Positions 33,811 to 52,800 of a DNA stretch of 64,000 nucleotides are shown here, piece by piece. The first letter of the stretch is position 1. Each line of letters starts with the position of its first letter. The stretch is from Clostridium sp. (GTDB lineage Bacteria; Bacillota; Clostridia; Lachnospirales; Lachnospiraceae), in the NCBI GenBank assembly GCA_021770825.1, contig JAETQD010000006.1, forward strand, positions 1 through 64,000, read 5' to 3'. The translations under genes and the position numbers were made by a program. The notes beneath the pieces were generated by a model. The model ran no database searches, had not been told where the DNA came from, and worked only from the letters and a program-made list of their open reading frames with translations.

Positions 33811-34157
33811 GTTTAATCCAATTTTGATAGCAGAAGATAATTGAGGCGCATTCTGCAAGGAGCAAGATGGTTCATATAGCCCTTCAACAGAAAGAGTTTC
33901 CAAGCTGATAAAAAGATCAATGGACTGGGAAGGAGGGCCCCTGCTCATCCTCTGATTAAAAGCTGTGTGTCCCATTATGAGTTTGAATTCATTCAGTCTT
34001 TGTGGATAGGAATGACCGCAGGCGGCATATTCTGTTCTTTTATCAATGAAAACGATTTTTGTATGGCATCCCATAGAAAACCTGATTCACAGAACAGTAA
34101 GCGGCGTATTAGGCTGTTTTGGCGGAGGGGAGTGTCTGGCTGCTCAGGCACAAGGAG

Positions 34158-34262
34158 CTGAATATCTACAAGGATGAGCACCATATCCGCGGAGAACTGG
34201 CTACAAAGGAGAAATACAAGCACAGGCTGCGGGTATGCAGAGGGAAGAAGATTGATGATTGA
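34158..34262 (+). pseudogene. Fragment of a spoIIID-like gene, last ~34 codons
   Basis: The frame reads HHIRGELATKEKYKHRLRVC before a stop, against RHIRGGLATKEKYEHRLQAC in spoIIID at 23024; the DNA is also clearly alike. No matching N-terminal helix-turn-helix is found upstream. It marks the far side of the CRISPR locus. The stretch 33811-34157 has no gene that I can support. Confidence 0.75.
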
Positions 34263-34389
34263 ATGGGAGATAAGAAGCAGAGTGTTCGGAAATGGGAAAG
34301 CATTTTACCTCTTTTTTGTATGACAAGGAAGGGGGAATTGTACTTTTAGGCGAACATGACGTTTTTTCCGAAAATGTCACCATAAGCAA

Positions 34390-34418
34390 TAGACATTTTT
34401 AGGAGAATGGTGTAAAAT
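34390..34418 (+). promoter_or_regulatory. Sigma-A-type promoter of the 28-kb ATPase/giant-protein operon
   Basis: TAGACA (34390-34395), 17 bases, TAAAAT (34413-34418), giving a start near 34425 and a 77-base leader. No other strong promoter or terminator was noticed before the terminator at 62667. Confidence 0.65.
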
Positions 34419-34501
34419 ATGGTAAGCTAGTTAGATTATGACTTCGTGCAATTTTCAAAAGTTTTTTTATAAGATTTTTAAGGAAATAAGGTGGAGGAAG
34501 T

Positions 34502-41341
<6,840 letters not shown>

Positions 41342-41365
41342 GCCAGAAGGGGGAAAGGAGAGAAT

Positions 41366-43618
41366 ATGAGAAAATTAAATGGGATTGCCAGACGTTCCAT
41401 AGGCGCATTTGGTTTTGTGACACTTCTGTCCACAGGCCTTGTGGCAGGGAGTGCGGTTAAGGTAATTGCTTCCCAGGAAGAGCAGTACCCGATGCAGAAC
41501 GGAAACTTTGTTTTCGACAATACATATACCAACCTGGAAGTGGTTCATGACGGGACCGTGAAGCGGAGCTGGAACAGTGAATATACACTGGAAAGCGGCG
41601 GCAGAACCTATTCCCTGGGGGAGAAAACCGTTGGTTACTCCCCCGCCTCAAAACAGGTGGAAGTATTCGGAGGCGGATATCTTCTGAGCGAGGATGGGAC
41701 AGTCAATACCTTAAAACGTTATTACCAGACGGATAACCTGAATCAGACCAGTTTCATCAAACTGGATGATGATAAGTTCGTGATATGCGGAGACAGCATC
41801 ATATCCGATGATGGGAATCTGAATACGGAAAAGTATGTGTATATTGTCATGGATAAGGCAGGAAATGCCAGGATCATGAACCATCTGGTCAATGTGAAGG
41901 TGCTGGGCGAAGCCAGCATCAGCACCGGAAACCTGAAACTGGACCTGGGAGAGCAGACCCTTGACTTTGCAGGCAACTATCTGGAACTCGACTGGGTGAA
42001 AAACTATATTGGTGAAGGCGGAGAAGTATACGATCTGTTTATCCGGGGCGGCGATGGAGGCCGCGGAGGAAGCGGCGGAATCGGAGGTATCGGCGGAACT
42101 GGAGGTGCCGGAGGTATCGGCGGCTATGGCGGTTACGGCGGTGCCGGAGGCCGCGGAGGTATCGGCGGAATGGGCGGTGTCGGAGGAAGCGGCGGAATCG
42201 GAGGTATCGGCGGAACCGGCGGAACCGGAGGAACCGGCGGAGTCGGAGGAACCGGCGGTGTCGGAGGAACCGGAGGAATCGGAGGAACCGGCGGAGACGG
42301 CGGAAAAGGCGGCCCTGGCGGAATGGGCGGAAGCGGCGGAATGGGTTCCGGCGGCAGCGGCATCACAGAGGAAATGATGGAGCTGCTGACGGACATGTAT
42401 ATCCGCAGAGCCGATACAAGCCGGAATTCCATTACCTGCCAATTTAACATTTACGATCCCTTTAACTACATCGGCAGCGCACGTTTCCTGCTTTGGAAAA
42501 CCTCAGAGAATATTACAGATATTAATGAAGTGATCAATTCGGATGGAATTGTTTCTCTTTCCGCATCGGCGGCAGATACAGAGCTTACATTCCATGATTT
42601 GGAACCCAACGAGGACTATACCATTGTGCTGGGCTTCGTCAATGAAGATGGTGTATTTGAAGAAAGAGACCGGATTACGGCAAGCACCAGTGACTACTCC
42701 TCCAGTGTGGAGATTACAACGGTTCGTGAGAATTCCTATGATTATGTGCTTCATCTGGACCCGGAAATGGAAAACATAAAAACTGTATCCATACTATTTA
42801 ATGGGGATCCGGAGTCATGGGTGAATGACCTGGAATTTGAAGTGATGATGAGCGAGCGTGGATTTGTGGATACCCGTAAGTTTGAAGGGCTTTCCATGCT
42901 GACTGTTGATAAGTTCCAGATTGTTGTCAATGTTGAGTTTGAAGGAAACAGTACTCCTGTCACCGTGGCCAGAACCACAGTGGAAAACCCGTTTTATACA
43001 GAAAAGACGGGAAAGAATGGGGCATCCGCAGCCAGCCTCAGTGAGCTTATGGAGGAAGTGAGCACACTGCGGAAGCAGGTTGCTATCCTCAGTGAGGAGC
43101 TGGGTCTGGAGGAAGAGATTGCCGGGCAGGATACCAGTACAAAGACTCAGGAGAAGACTCAGCAGTCTGGAAGCCAGTCCGAAACAGTGATAAAGCCGTC
43201 GGAAGACAGTCAGGACAGCACCGTGATTAAGACGCCGGAAGAAAGCAAATCCGATACGGAGACAAAGCCGTCAGGAGAAGCTCAGTCCGGTACCGTGACC
43301 AGGCCCTCCACAGAGACAGAAAATGCGGATGAGACAATTTTAAAGGAGGACAAGGCGGGCGAAGAAGACAAAATGGAAAGTCCTAGCGAAGAGGAGACAA
43401 AGGTACAGATTGTAGTGCCGGAGGAACATAAGACGGTCAAAACAGAGCAGGAGTCTGGGGCTGCGTTGAAGCTTAAGGAGGTCCTGGAGTCAGAAATATC
43501 GGCCTTTTCGGCTGACAAAGTTCAGGAAGACGATGAAAACGTGGAGCCGCAGAGTGCAGGGACTGAAGCAGAGTCCGGGGAAACAAATGCGGATGCGGCT
43601 TCACAGGCAGCAGAATAA
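41366..43618 (+). CDS. Surface protein with polyglycine (GGX) helix and acidic coiled-coil tail
   Basis: A 750-residue exported protein, 24 bases after the first giant gene with AAAGGAGAG before the ATG. A signal or anchor segment lies at ~11-34. Residues ~38-225 are a beta-rich domain. Residues ~227-331 consist of GGX triplets (GGIGGTGG, GGVGGT), a pattern that forms polyglycine II bundles in other proteins. Residues ~345-550 contain Fn3-like segments (FNIYDPFNYIGSARFLL, ELTFHDLEPNEDYTIVLGFV). A short coiled coil (LMEEVSTLRKQVAILSEELG, ~565-585) and a long acidic Ser/Thr/Glu tail follow. No sorting signal is seen. Probable structural part of an extracellular assembly. Confidence 0.78.
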   Translation: MRKLNGIARRSIGAFGFVTLLSTGLVAGSAVKVIASQEEQYPMQNGNFVFDNTYTNLEVVHDGTVKRSWNSEYTLESGGRTYSLGEKTVGYSPASKQVEVFGGGYLLSEDGTVNTLKRYYQTDNLNQTSFIKLDDDKFVICGDSIISDDGNLNTEKYVYIVMDKAGNARIMNHLVNVKVLGEASISTGNLKLDLGEQTLDFAGNYLELDWVKNYIGEGGEVYDLFIRGGDGGRGGSGGIGGIGGTGGAGGIGGYGGYGGAGGRGGIGGMGGVGGSGGIGGIGGTGGTGGTGGVGGTGGVGGTGGIGGTGGDGGKGGPGGMGGSGGMGSGGSGITEEMMELLTDMYIRRADTSRNSITCQFNIYDPFNYIGSARFLLWKTSENITDINEVINSDGIVSLSASAADTELTFHDLEPNEDYTIVLGFVNEDGVFEERDRITASTSDYSSSVEITTVRENSYDYVLHLDPEMENIKTVSILFNGDPESWVNDLEFEVMMSERGFVDTRKFEGLSMLTVDKFQIVVNVEFEGNSTPVTVARTTVENPFYTEKTGKNGASAASLSELMEEVSTLRKQVAILSEELGLEEEIAGQDTSTKTQEKTQQSGSQSETVIKPSEDSQDSTVIKTPEESKSDTETKPSGEAQSGTVTRPSTETENADETILKEDKAGEEDKMESPSEEETKVQIVVPEEHKTVKTEQESGAALKLKEVLESEISAFSADKVQEDDENVEPQSAGTEAESGETNADAASQAAE
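42049..42360 (+). repeat. GGX-triplet repeat region
   Basis: About 35 Gly-Gly-X triplets encoded by GGCGGA and GGAGGT-like units, with X mostly Ile, Thr, Ser, Val, Ala or Tyr. This also creates long false frames on the other strand. Confidence 0.85.
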
Positions 43619-43658
43619 GCCGCCGGGATGGAATAAAAAAGCAGAGAACTGCAAATAA

Positions 43659-43919
<261 letters not shown>

Positions 43920-43936
43920 TCCCGGAGGAAGCATAT

Positions 43937-44743
43937 ATGGTAATTATACTGGGAATTGTATTCGCCATTATGGTGGTGATGAACGGCGCGCTGTTTTATG
44001 TGCTGTATTCCGCTGTGACCGTGACGAAAAAGCAGGTATCTTCCTGCTTCGTCCGGGAACTGGAGGACTATAATGGCTATTTGAAGGAGAAGAAGCAGGA
44101 AAGCCAGGAGCTGGAGAATAAGAAGAAGGCACTGAAAAAGGAGATCACATCCTTAGAGGGCGTGGTTCTCTCTTTGAAGACGTCTCCGTTCTATGCCCCC
44201 AGACCGGTTTCCCGTGAGCTTTTTATACCAACGGCCCGCTACATTGACAATGAGTTTTTCGATAATCATAAGCGGGTAAACGATATGATGAAGGGTGTGG
44301 ATCAGGATAAAATCATTGCAGATATCCGCAGCCGCCATGCATATACCGGAAACAGAGAGGACTATGACACTGCCTGCAGGCTGCTGGATTTTCTGGAAAT
44401 GGAAACCTCTTACGAGCTGTGCACCATTCCTCCGGAGGAACAGTTGAAAACGCTGGCAGAGGCCTTAAAGGACAGGGAACTGGAATTTCTGGGACGGTTC
44501 CTGGAGACACTTGGAGAGGACGAGGACTTTGATGTGCTCAATTTCCGGACTTTCATCCGGGAAATCCGAACGGCTCAGGATCCGAAGATGTACATTCGTA
44601 CCGGAGATCCCAACCGGGGAGACGGCAATACGGATGAAGATTTAGTTTATCAGTATGACGCCAACATTTCAGAAGGCTTAAAGATCATTTATCAGAATCA
44701 GTCCTATGATTTCAGCATCTATCGCTTAAGGAGTAAGAAATGA
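43937..44743 (+). CDS. b-subunit-like membrane coiled-coil protein
   Basis: A 268-residue protein with one N-terminal transmembrane helix (~2-25) and then a coiled coil (~36-76, YLKEKKQESQELENKKKALK), the layout of the F-type b subunit. The C-terminal ~190 residues are a separate mixed domain (EFFDNHKRVNDMMKGVDQDK, RLLDFLEMETSYEL) not found in b subunits and not recognised. GGAGGAAG lies ahead of the ATG; the stop overlaps the alpha-like gene. By position between c-like and alpha-like genes it takes the place of b plus delta. A stator role is inferred. Confidence 0.65.
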   Translation: MVIILGIVFAIMVVMNGALFYVLYSAVTVTKKQVSSCFVRELEDYNGYLKEKKQESQELENKKKALKKEITSLEGVVLSLKTSPFYAPRPVSRELFIPTARYIDNEFFDNHKRVNDMMKGVDQDKIIADIRSRHAYTGNREDYDTACRLLDFLEMETSYELCTIPPEEQLKTLAEALKDRELEFLGRFLETLGEDEDFDVLNFRTFIREIRTAQDPKMYIRTGDPNRGDGNTDEDLVYQYDANISEGLKIIYQNQSYDFSIYRLRSKK

Positions 44744-46061
44744 GTACATACATTGAAAATCTGGTTAATGCAAAATTAAAAAATATGAAGAGCCTGTCCA
44801 ACACCTATGAAATTGGCCATGTGAGAAAGGTGAAAGACTACATTCTGGAGGTATCCGGCCTGGAGTCTGTGGGGTTCTATGAGAGAGTGACGGTATCTGA
44901 CCATTCCGTAGGATATGTGACCGGAATCGGCAAGAATTATGTGACCGTTGCTATCTTACAGCAGAACGGACATATCTATGTGGGCGATGAGGTGGTTTCC
45001 ACCGGATACGACTTCTGTGCCATGTACAGCCCGCTTTGTATGGGACATATGATTAATATTTTCGGTGAAGACCTGATTCTGGGTGAAAAGTTTGAACAGT
45101 TAAGTCCAATCCCCATTGAAACCGATCCGATTCCGATTATGGAGAGAGGTACGGTAAACCGCCCGCTTTATACGGGAATTGCAGGTATTGACCTGATTTA
45201 TCCCATTGGCTTCGGTCAGAGACAGCTTATTATCGGCGACAAGAAAACCGGAAAGACCCAGATCGCCCTGGACACCATCATGAACCAGAAAAACAGGGAT
45301 GTGATCTGTATTTATGTTGCGGTGGACAAACCAAAGAAGCTGGTGAAGGAGCTTTACAATGATCTTATGAGAAAGGGAGCCATGGAATATACACTGATTC
45401 TGGCCACCTTCCACGACGATGCGCCGCCGGTTTCTTTCTTCACTCCCTATGCGGCACTTTCCATTGCCGAGCTTTACATGAGACAGGGAAGAGATGTTCT
45501 GGTTATCATTGACGACCTGAAAGCCCATGCGGACTGTCATCGTGAGATCAGCCTGCTGGCCGGAAAGGTTCCCGGACGTGACGCATATCCGCCGGATATT
45601 TTCTATACCCATTCCCGTCTGCTGGAAAAAGGATGCCAGCACAAGGACGGCGGTTCCATCACGATTCTTCCCATTGTGGAGACCAAGGGCGGAAATATCA
45701 CAGACTATATTTCAACAAACATTATTTCCATTACAGACGGCCAGCTTGTACTGTCCAAGAAGAACTTTGAGGCAGGCCAGAAGCCGGCCATCAACTATGG
45801 ACTTTCCGTTTCCCGTCTGGGAGGCGCCGTACAGGATCCGCAGATGAAGAAGCTGGGAGCAAAGGTGCGCCGGGAATTCTTAAGCTATCTGGAAAGCAAA
45901 GAGGTATACCAGCTTGCCAATATGGAGGAGATGAGCGTGGAAATGCGCACCAGATTCGCAGAGGGCAAGAAGCTGGAGGACCGGCTGATGCAGTATAAAT
46001 ATTCCCCGAGATCCAGGGAAGAAATTCTCGACATGTTTTCTGAGGTAATGGGTGAGCGCGT

Positions 46062-46065
<4 letters not shown>
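44740..46065 (+). CDS. F1-ATPase alpha-like subunit
   Basis: A 441-residue nucleotide-binding protein. The P-loop is GDKKTGKT (~166-173; GDRQTGKT in F1 alpha), followed by YVAVDKPKKLVKEL. It has the alpha-type SVSRLGGAVQ stretch (~355-364) carrying the Arg that reaches the catalytic site of beta, and LLAGKVPGRDAYPPDIFYTH. Normal alpha is ~500 residues; this one is shorter at both ends, including the N-terminal segment that binds delta, and no delta gene is present. TAAGGAG precedes the ATG, which overlaps the previous stop. It is far from any standard atpA in detail, so it belongs to a divergent F1-like group. Confidence 0.85.
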
Positions 46066-48216
<2,151 letters not shown>

Positions 48217-48248
48217 AACGGAAAAATCGGACAGACGGGGGTGAGAAA

Positions 48249-48566
48249 ATGGCAGACGGAAAGAGAAGCAGAAGAAATCCGGCAGTTGCGGCCATGGAAG
48301 AGGAGCGTGTGCGGACAGGAAAAATTCTGGTCCGCATCTGCGGAAAGGAACATGGACTGGAAGAATATGAGAAAGTAAGCTTCGTTCGTGTTGTCAGCAA
48401 ACGGTACAATCTGCTTATTATGGCAGACTACCTCCCCATAATCGGCGAGGTGGAGGGAACTGTATTTTTCCGGACAGCAGAAAAGGAGTATCAGAGAGAG
48501 AATCTGAAGGGATATTTTATGCATAAAAACAATGAATTTTCCCTGATGCTTAAGGAGGAAGGATGA
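48249..48566 (+). CDS. F1-ATPase epsilon-like subunit without the C-terminal helices
   Basis: A 105-residue protein placed directly after beta, as atpC is. It keeps a beta-sandwich-like pattern (ILVRICGKEHGLEEYEKVSF, LPIIGEVEGTVFF) similar to the N-terminal domain of epsilon, but the two inhibitory helices of normal epsilon (~135 residues) are missing. The first ~20 residues are basic and likely disordered. GGGGGTGAG precedes the ATG. Identity is based on size, position and strand pattern, so it is less certain than alpha and beta. Confidence 0.6.
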   Translation: MADGKRSRRNPAVAAMEEERVRTGKILVRICGKEHGLEEYEKVSFVRVVSKRYNLLIMADYLPIIGEVEGTVFFRTAEKEYQRENLKGYFMHKNNEFSLMLKEEG

Positions 48567-49123
48567 GCAACTATATCTTATACCCAATTGTGGAATTGAA
48601 GGGATTTATCATTCTTTCTGTGATCTTTCTGTTCTTCTGTACCGCCCTGGTTCTGTTTTTTATGGGACGGGCAAAGGCGGGAATGGAGGCGTTCCGGTGG
48701 CAGGCGCTCTTTTTGGGGCGGACGAGACGGGAAATTATCTGGATGTCCATGGGAATCTCCCAGATTGCCTTTGTGGTTTCCACAGTATGTTTTTTTGTTC
48801 CGATGGGAACGGTGCAGATTACGGCATTGGCCCTTTTATGTGTGATGAAGGGAATTCTGGGCCTTTCTTTGGGCGGCTTTATCGGGGAGCTGGTATTTGG
48901 CGGCCTGACCGGAACGGCCCTCATGGCGGGGAATCTTCTGATGGACTACATGAAGGAGACCGGCGTGGATGTGTACATCCTGCTGATCTGGGCGATGCTG
49001 TCCCTGTTTGTGATACAGTATGGTATTTACTTTTTTATCAAAGGTTTGGAAAGGATGTTGCAGCAGCATGAAAGAGCAAAGCAGAGGCAGGAGCAGAGGA
49101 AAAAGCTCAAAGCTGAAAAGTAA
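48563..49123 (+). CDS. Five-helix membrane protein, possible degenerate a subunit
   Basis: A 186-residue protein with about five hydrophobic helices and a basic C-terminal tail (QQHERAKQRQEQRKKLKAEK). It is not a recognisable a subunit. However LGLSLGGFIGELVF (~99-112) resembles the helix of a that reads LGLRLFGNMYAGELIF, with the essential Arg replaced by Ser102. The similarity is short and by eye. AAGGAGG precedes the ATG and overlaps the epsilon-like stop region. It could be the stator membrane part of this complex, or an unrelated channel or scaffold. Confidence 0.6.
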   Translation: MSNYILYPIVELKGFIILSVIFLFFCTALVLFFMGRAKAGMEAFRWQALFLGRTRREIIWMSMGISQIAFVVSTVCFFVPMGTVQITALALLCVMKGILGLSLGGFIGELVFGGLTGTALMAGNLLMDYMKETGVDVYILLIWAMLSLFVIQYGIYFFIKGLERMLQQHERAKQRQEQRKKLKAEK

Positions 49124-49808
49124 AAAATCATGGTTGATTTCTCTGGCAGCAGCGGCAGCAGCCGTGCTGGTGATTGTCAGCGCAATGGCGGCTTTAAGAG
49201 GGCGTGATACGCTGACCATTAAGGAACCGGCTTATCTTTGCATTAACGGAACCCGGACAGATTTGGGGGCTGGAGCCACATTATACCATAAGGACGACAG
49301 CACCACGATCCGTTTCTCAGGGAAGAAGTACAGCCTTGAGACAACCCCGGTCATTACTGCAGATGAGAGCTCCATTATTATGCAGAGGAGCAGCTCCTGG
49401 AACCGGATAGACGATGATTGTATTTACCGTCTGGATTACTTTACCACGATCAGCCGCGATGAGGAAGGCATCCTTATTAAAAGGCGCCAAAAAGAGAGCA
49501 GGGACATTTCAGGCTTTATTTATGACAACAGCGATACCTATGTGTTTTTGGAGCCGGTAACCTTAATCTACAACGATCAGGTCAGAGAACTGGAGCCCAT
49601 GACGATTGTTCAGGTTGCTTATATGGACAGAATCCAGATTTTCGGACCCGGTGTGGAAACGGTGTTTGAAACGGTAACATCGGAAGCCGTAACGGCAGAA
49701 TTTTCCAATAAGAAGAGAGTAAATCTGGCGACAGACCGCTGTTATGCGGTGAATGGAGCCTGGAGGCTTTTGTTTATGCCTCTTGAGGCGTTGCCGGAGA
49801 TGAAATAG
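49068..49808 (+). CDS. Membrane-anchored beta-rich protein of the F1-like operon
   Basis: A 246-residue protein with a very basic N-terminus (RGRSRGKSSKLKSKKSW), one transmembrane segment (~23-42) and an external beta-rich domain (~50-246). Repeating short strands include LHYKD-like LYHKDDSTTIRFSGKKY, FLEPVTLIYNDQVRELEPMT and VQVAYMDRIQIFGPG. It overlaps the previous gene by 56 bases; the start at 49068 is chosen for the basic cytoplasmic tail. The general layout (short tail, one helix, beta domain) is the same as the first ~230 residues of the three giant proteins, so it may be their short relative or joining piece. Not recognised. Confidence 0.65.
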   Translation: MKEQSRGRSRGKSSKLKSKKSWLISLAAAAAAVLVIVSAMAALRGRDTLTIKEPAYLCINGTRTDLGAGATLYHKDDSTTIRFSGKKYSLETTPVITADESSIIMQRSSSWNRIDDDCIYRLDYFTTISRDEEGILIKRRQKESRDISGFIYDNSDTYVFLEPVTLIYNDQVRELEPMTIVQVAYMDRIQIFGPGVETVFETVTSEAVTAEFSNKKRVNLATDRCYAVNGAWRLLFMPLEALPEMK

Positions 49809-49818
49809 GGAGGACAAA

Positions 49819-52800
49819 ATGAAAGGTTTGAAAGGAATTATAAAAGTTGCATCCTTTGCGGCAGTCGTGCTGTGCTCTCTGTTTATTGTTCAGTGGTACC
49901 AGTTAAAGTGCATGGCACATTTGCAGGAAGCAGTATATGTGGTGGACAGCTCAGAGGTGGCTAAAAACCTGGTCAAGGGAGAGGAGCCCAAGTCACGTTC
50001 CTATGCCTTAAAGCGGGTGGAGGCGGATGAGCCTGTTTACAAAAGGGGCTTTGACCTCTATGTGGGGCAGGGAAAGGATAAGATTGTAAAAGACTTTCCG
50101 TTTTTTGCCAACGACGGAAATGCCGTCATGATTATGGCGGATGAACCGGTACTTTTAGATACGCAGTTCCAGGAGGTGGAGACCTTCCAGGGAATGTATG
50201 TCAGTGACGGACTTACCTTTAACTATGACAAGACCCAGGCCGATGAAGACAGCTTCCTTTTCCTGAAGCTGGATAATGGCCTGTTTATGAATACCCAGAG
50301 TATCCTGTTTGAGTATCCGGGCGGAAGCAGTCATGTCCGTATGAACAGTATCTTTTATCTGGGACTGGATGGAGCGCGCTATTATGCAGTCCAGGGAGGC
50401 AATTCTCTCCAGTACACAGCGCTTCCCACCACGAAGCTGACCAAGGTTACCATCGGCGGGGAAACATACAGCTATGAACAGCTTTTGGAACTCCTTGGCG
50501 TTACCCAAAAATCCAAGCAGACCACACCGAAGGAGCAGAAGGAAACGGAACCGGAGACTCTGGAAGAGGTGGACCGGGAACGCGAGGAAGCGTCCGGAGA
50601 AGGTCTGGTGGACTCTGGGGATGAAGAGAGCGCCGGAGAAGCTGGTGAGGAAACCGAGGAAGGGGAAGGCGAAGGTGCAAATGGAGCAGGTGCTGCTGCA
50701 CAAAGTGCCCAGGCGTCTGCACTGCCCTCCCAGGAAGGTAACGGACAGAATGCCAGTGTAAGTGCCGGCCTTGGAAACGGAGACAGCAATGGCTGGGGAG
50801 ATTCCGGCTGGAATGACTCCGGCGACGGAGGCTCTGGCTGGGGCGACTCCGATGATGATTCCGGTGACGGCGGTTCCGGCTGGGGAGATTCTGGTAACGG
50901 AGGCTCCGGCTGGGGAGATTCCGGAAGCGGCTCCGGCGGAAGTTCGGGAAGCGGCTCGGGAAGCAGCGGTTCAGGAAGCGGAAGTTCGGGAAGCGGCTCA
51001 GGAAGCAGCGGTTCGGGAAGCGGAAGTTCGGGAAGCGGCTCAGGAAGCAGCGGTTCAGGAAGCGGAAGTTCGGGAAGCGGCTCAGGAAGCAGCGGTTCGG
51101 GAAGCGGAAGTTCGGGAAGCGGCTCAGGAAGCAGCGGTTCAGGAAGCGGAAGCTCAGGAAGTGGTTCCGGCGGAAACGGCTCCGGAAGTGAAAGCTCCGG
51201 AAGCAATGGGTCTGAGGGCAGTACAGAAAGCAGCGGAACTGATCAGCCTGGAGCAACCGATCCCGGCGATTATGTGGATCCCACGGAGGGCGAGCCTGGA
51301 ACAGGAAGCTCCGGCTCCGGAAACGGGGGCGGAACTGTGAATGTGCCGTTCCGGTATCCATCTGCTTCTTTAAGCGCTTTTGCTACGGATGTATACAATG
51401 TGAGCACCAGACTGGAAATCAAAGACCCGGCGCTTGTGGCCAAGCGTGTGGTTATTGAGCTTTACTGGCAGCCGGAGAATGATGATGGTTCCCCGAAGCC
51501 GGATTCCGATAAGCAGAGTGATTACCAGTTGATGTACAGAAAGACATTCCGCGGAGACGGAGATGTTGTGATTGATAATCTGCCGCCCAACACGATGATG
51601 TACGCCAGAGGTCTTCTGTACTACATGAAGGACGGAAAAACAGAGCATTTGGTTTTCTATGAAGGGTTTGAAAACCGTTTTAAGACTTTGAGTCTGGATT
51701 ATGTGGATGATCTTTACGTGGAATTCAAGCCGTCAGCGGCGGATATGACGTATCTTCCCAACCAGATGCAGCTTTTTGAGCTGGCTGTCAGTGGTCCCAA
51801 TGCCAATGTGGTCAATAAGATCAGTAAGGTTCGGCTCAATCTTGTGGCCGCAAGCGGTGACAAGAAGGGAAATACATATACCCTCCAAATGGGACTTGCC
51901 GATGCAAAGAAGAATTACTTCTATAAAAAGAATGCGGCTGAGCGTCCGGTGTGGGTATCGGATACCAAACAGATATATCTGCCGCCCGATACAGAATTTG
52001 CATATACCATTGATCTTTTGGACCCCTTTGGAAATAAATTCACCAGAGTGGTGGAAGGCTACATGGACAATACGGTAAACCAGGAAGAAAACAGGAGTCT
52101 GAACTGCTGTGAGAAACTGGAAAATTACTATACGCCCACAGGTGCCACCAGAACGGCAAAAGTGGTTCCAAAGGTTACCTTAAGTCAGAAAGGATGGACA
52201 GACGGAAAGAAAAATATTGACCGTGTGGCCTATGAGCTGACCTTCAATGATCAGAATAAGGCCATCGCAGGCTATGAAGATACCTATTATCTGGAAGTGC
52301 TCCGGGAGGATGATCCGACGAAAACCCCGGTTGAATTCACAGATAAGGACGGCAATAAGGTAAAACGTCTGGCTATCCAAAAAGAAAATCTCCAGGGAGA
52401 AATTTCCAGATATGAAATCTGGGGTCTGACCGCTGGTCATATTTACCAGGTGAATATTTATGGTGATTACAATTTAAACAACAACCAGCCGACGTATGTC
52501 AACCAGCTCATCGGAAGTCAGCGTTTCTCCACCATCAGTATGGGAAGTTACGGACGAGTATCCTATGATCTGGTAAACAATCACGTGAAGACCAACGTAT
52601 GGCCCAACGGAGATATTAAGGATGAGCTGTCGCCATACGAGAGCGCCACAGCCCAGAAAATCAGCATGTCCATTGACTACACACAGACCAGTTGGGAGCT
52701 GGTGGACCTCTATATGGACCATGTGGATTTTGATGTGCTGGATACAAAAACAAAGAAGTATATCCTTAAAGGTACGTTAAACCGGGAGACCATGGAGTCC

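Noticed and set aside
33409-34074. Minus-strand frames across and after the CRISPR array with repeated HTSLAGCD
   Set aside because: The repeated peptide is the translation of the CRISPR repeat itself; not genes.
41711-42450. Minus-strand frames over the GGX region
   Set aside because: They result from the GGC/GGA repeat bias, without start sites.
50472-51361. Long minus-strand open frames rich in Pro-Leu-Pro-Glu and Arg-Phe opposite the SGSG repeats
   Set aside because: They are mirror frames of the Ser/Gly repeat in the giant gene; no ribosome site and no family pattern.
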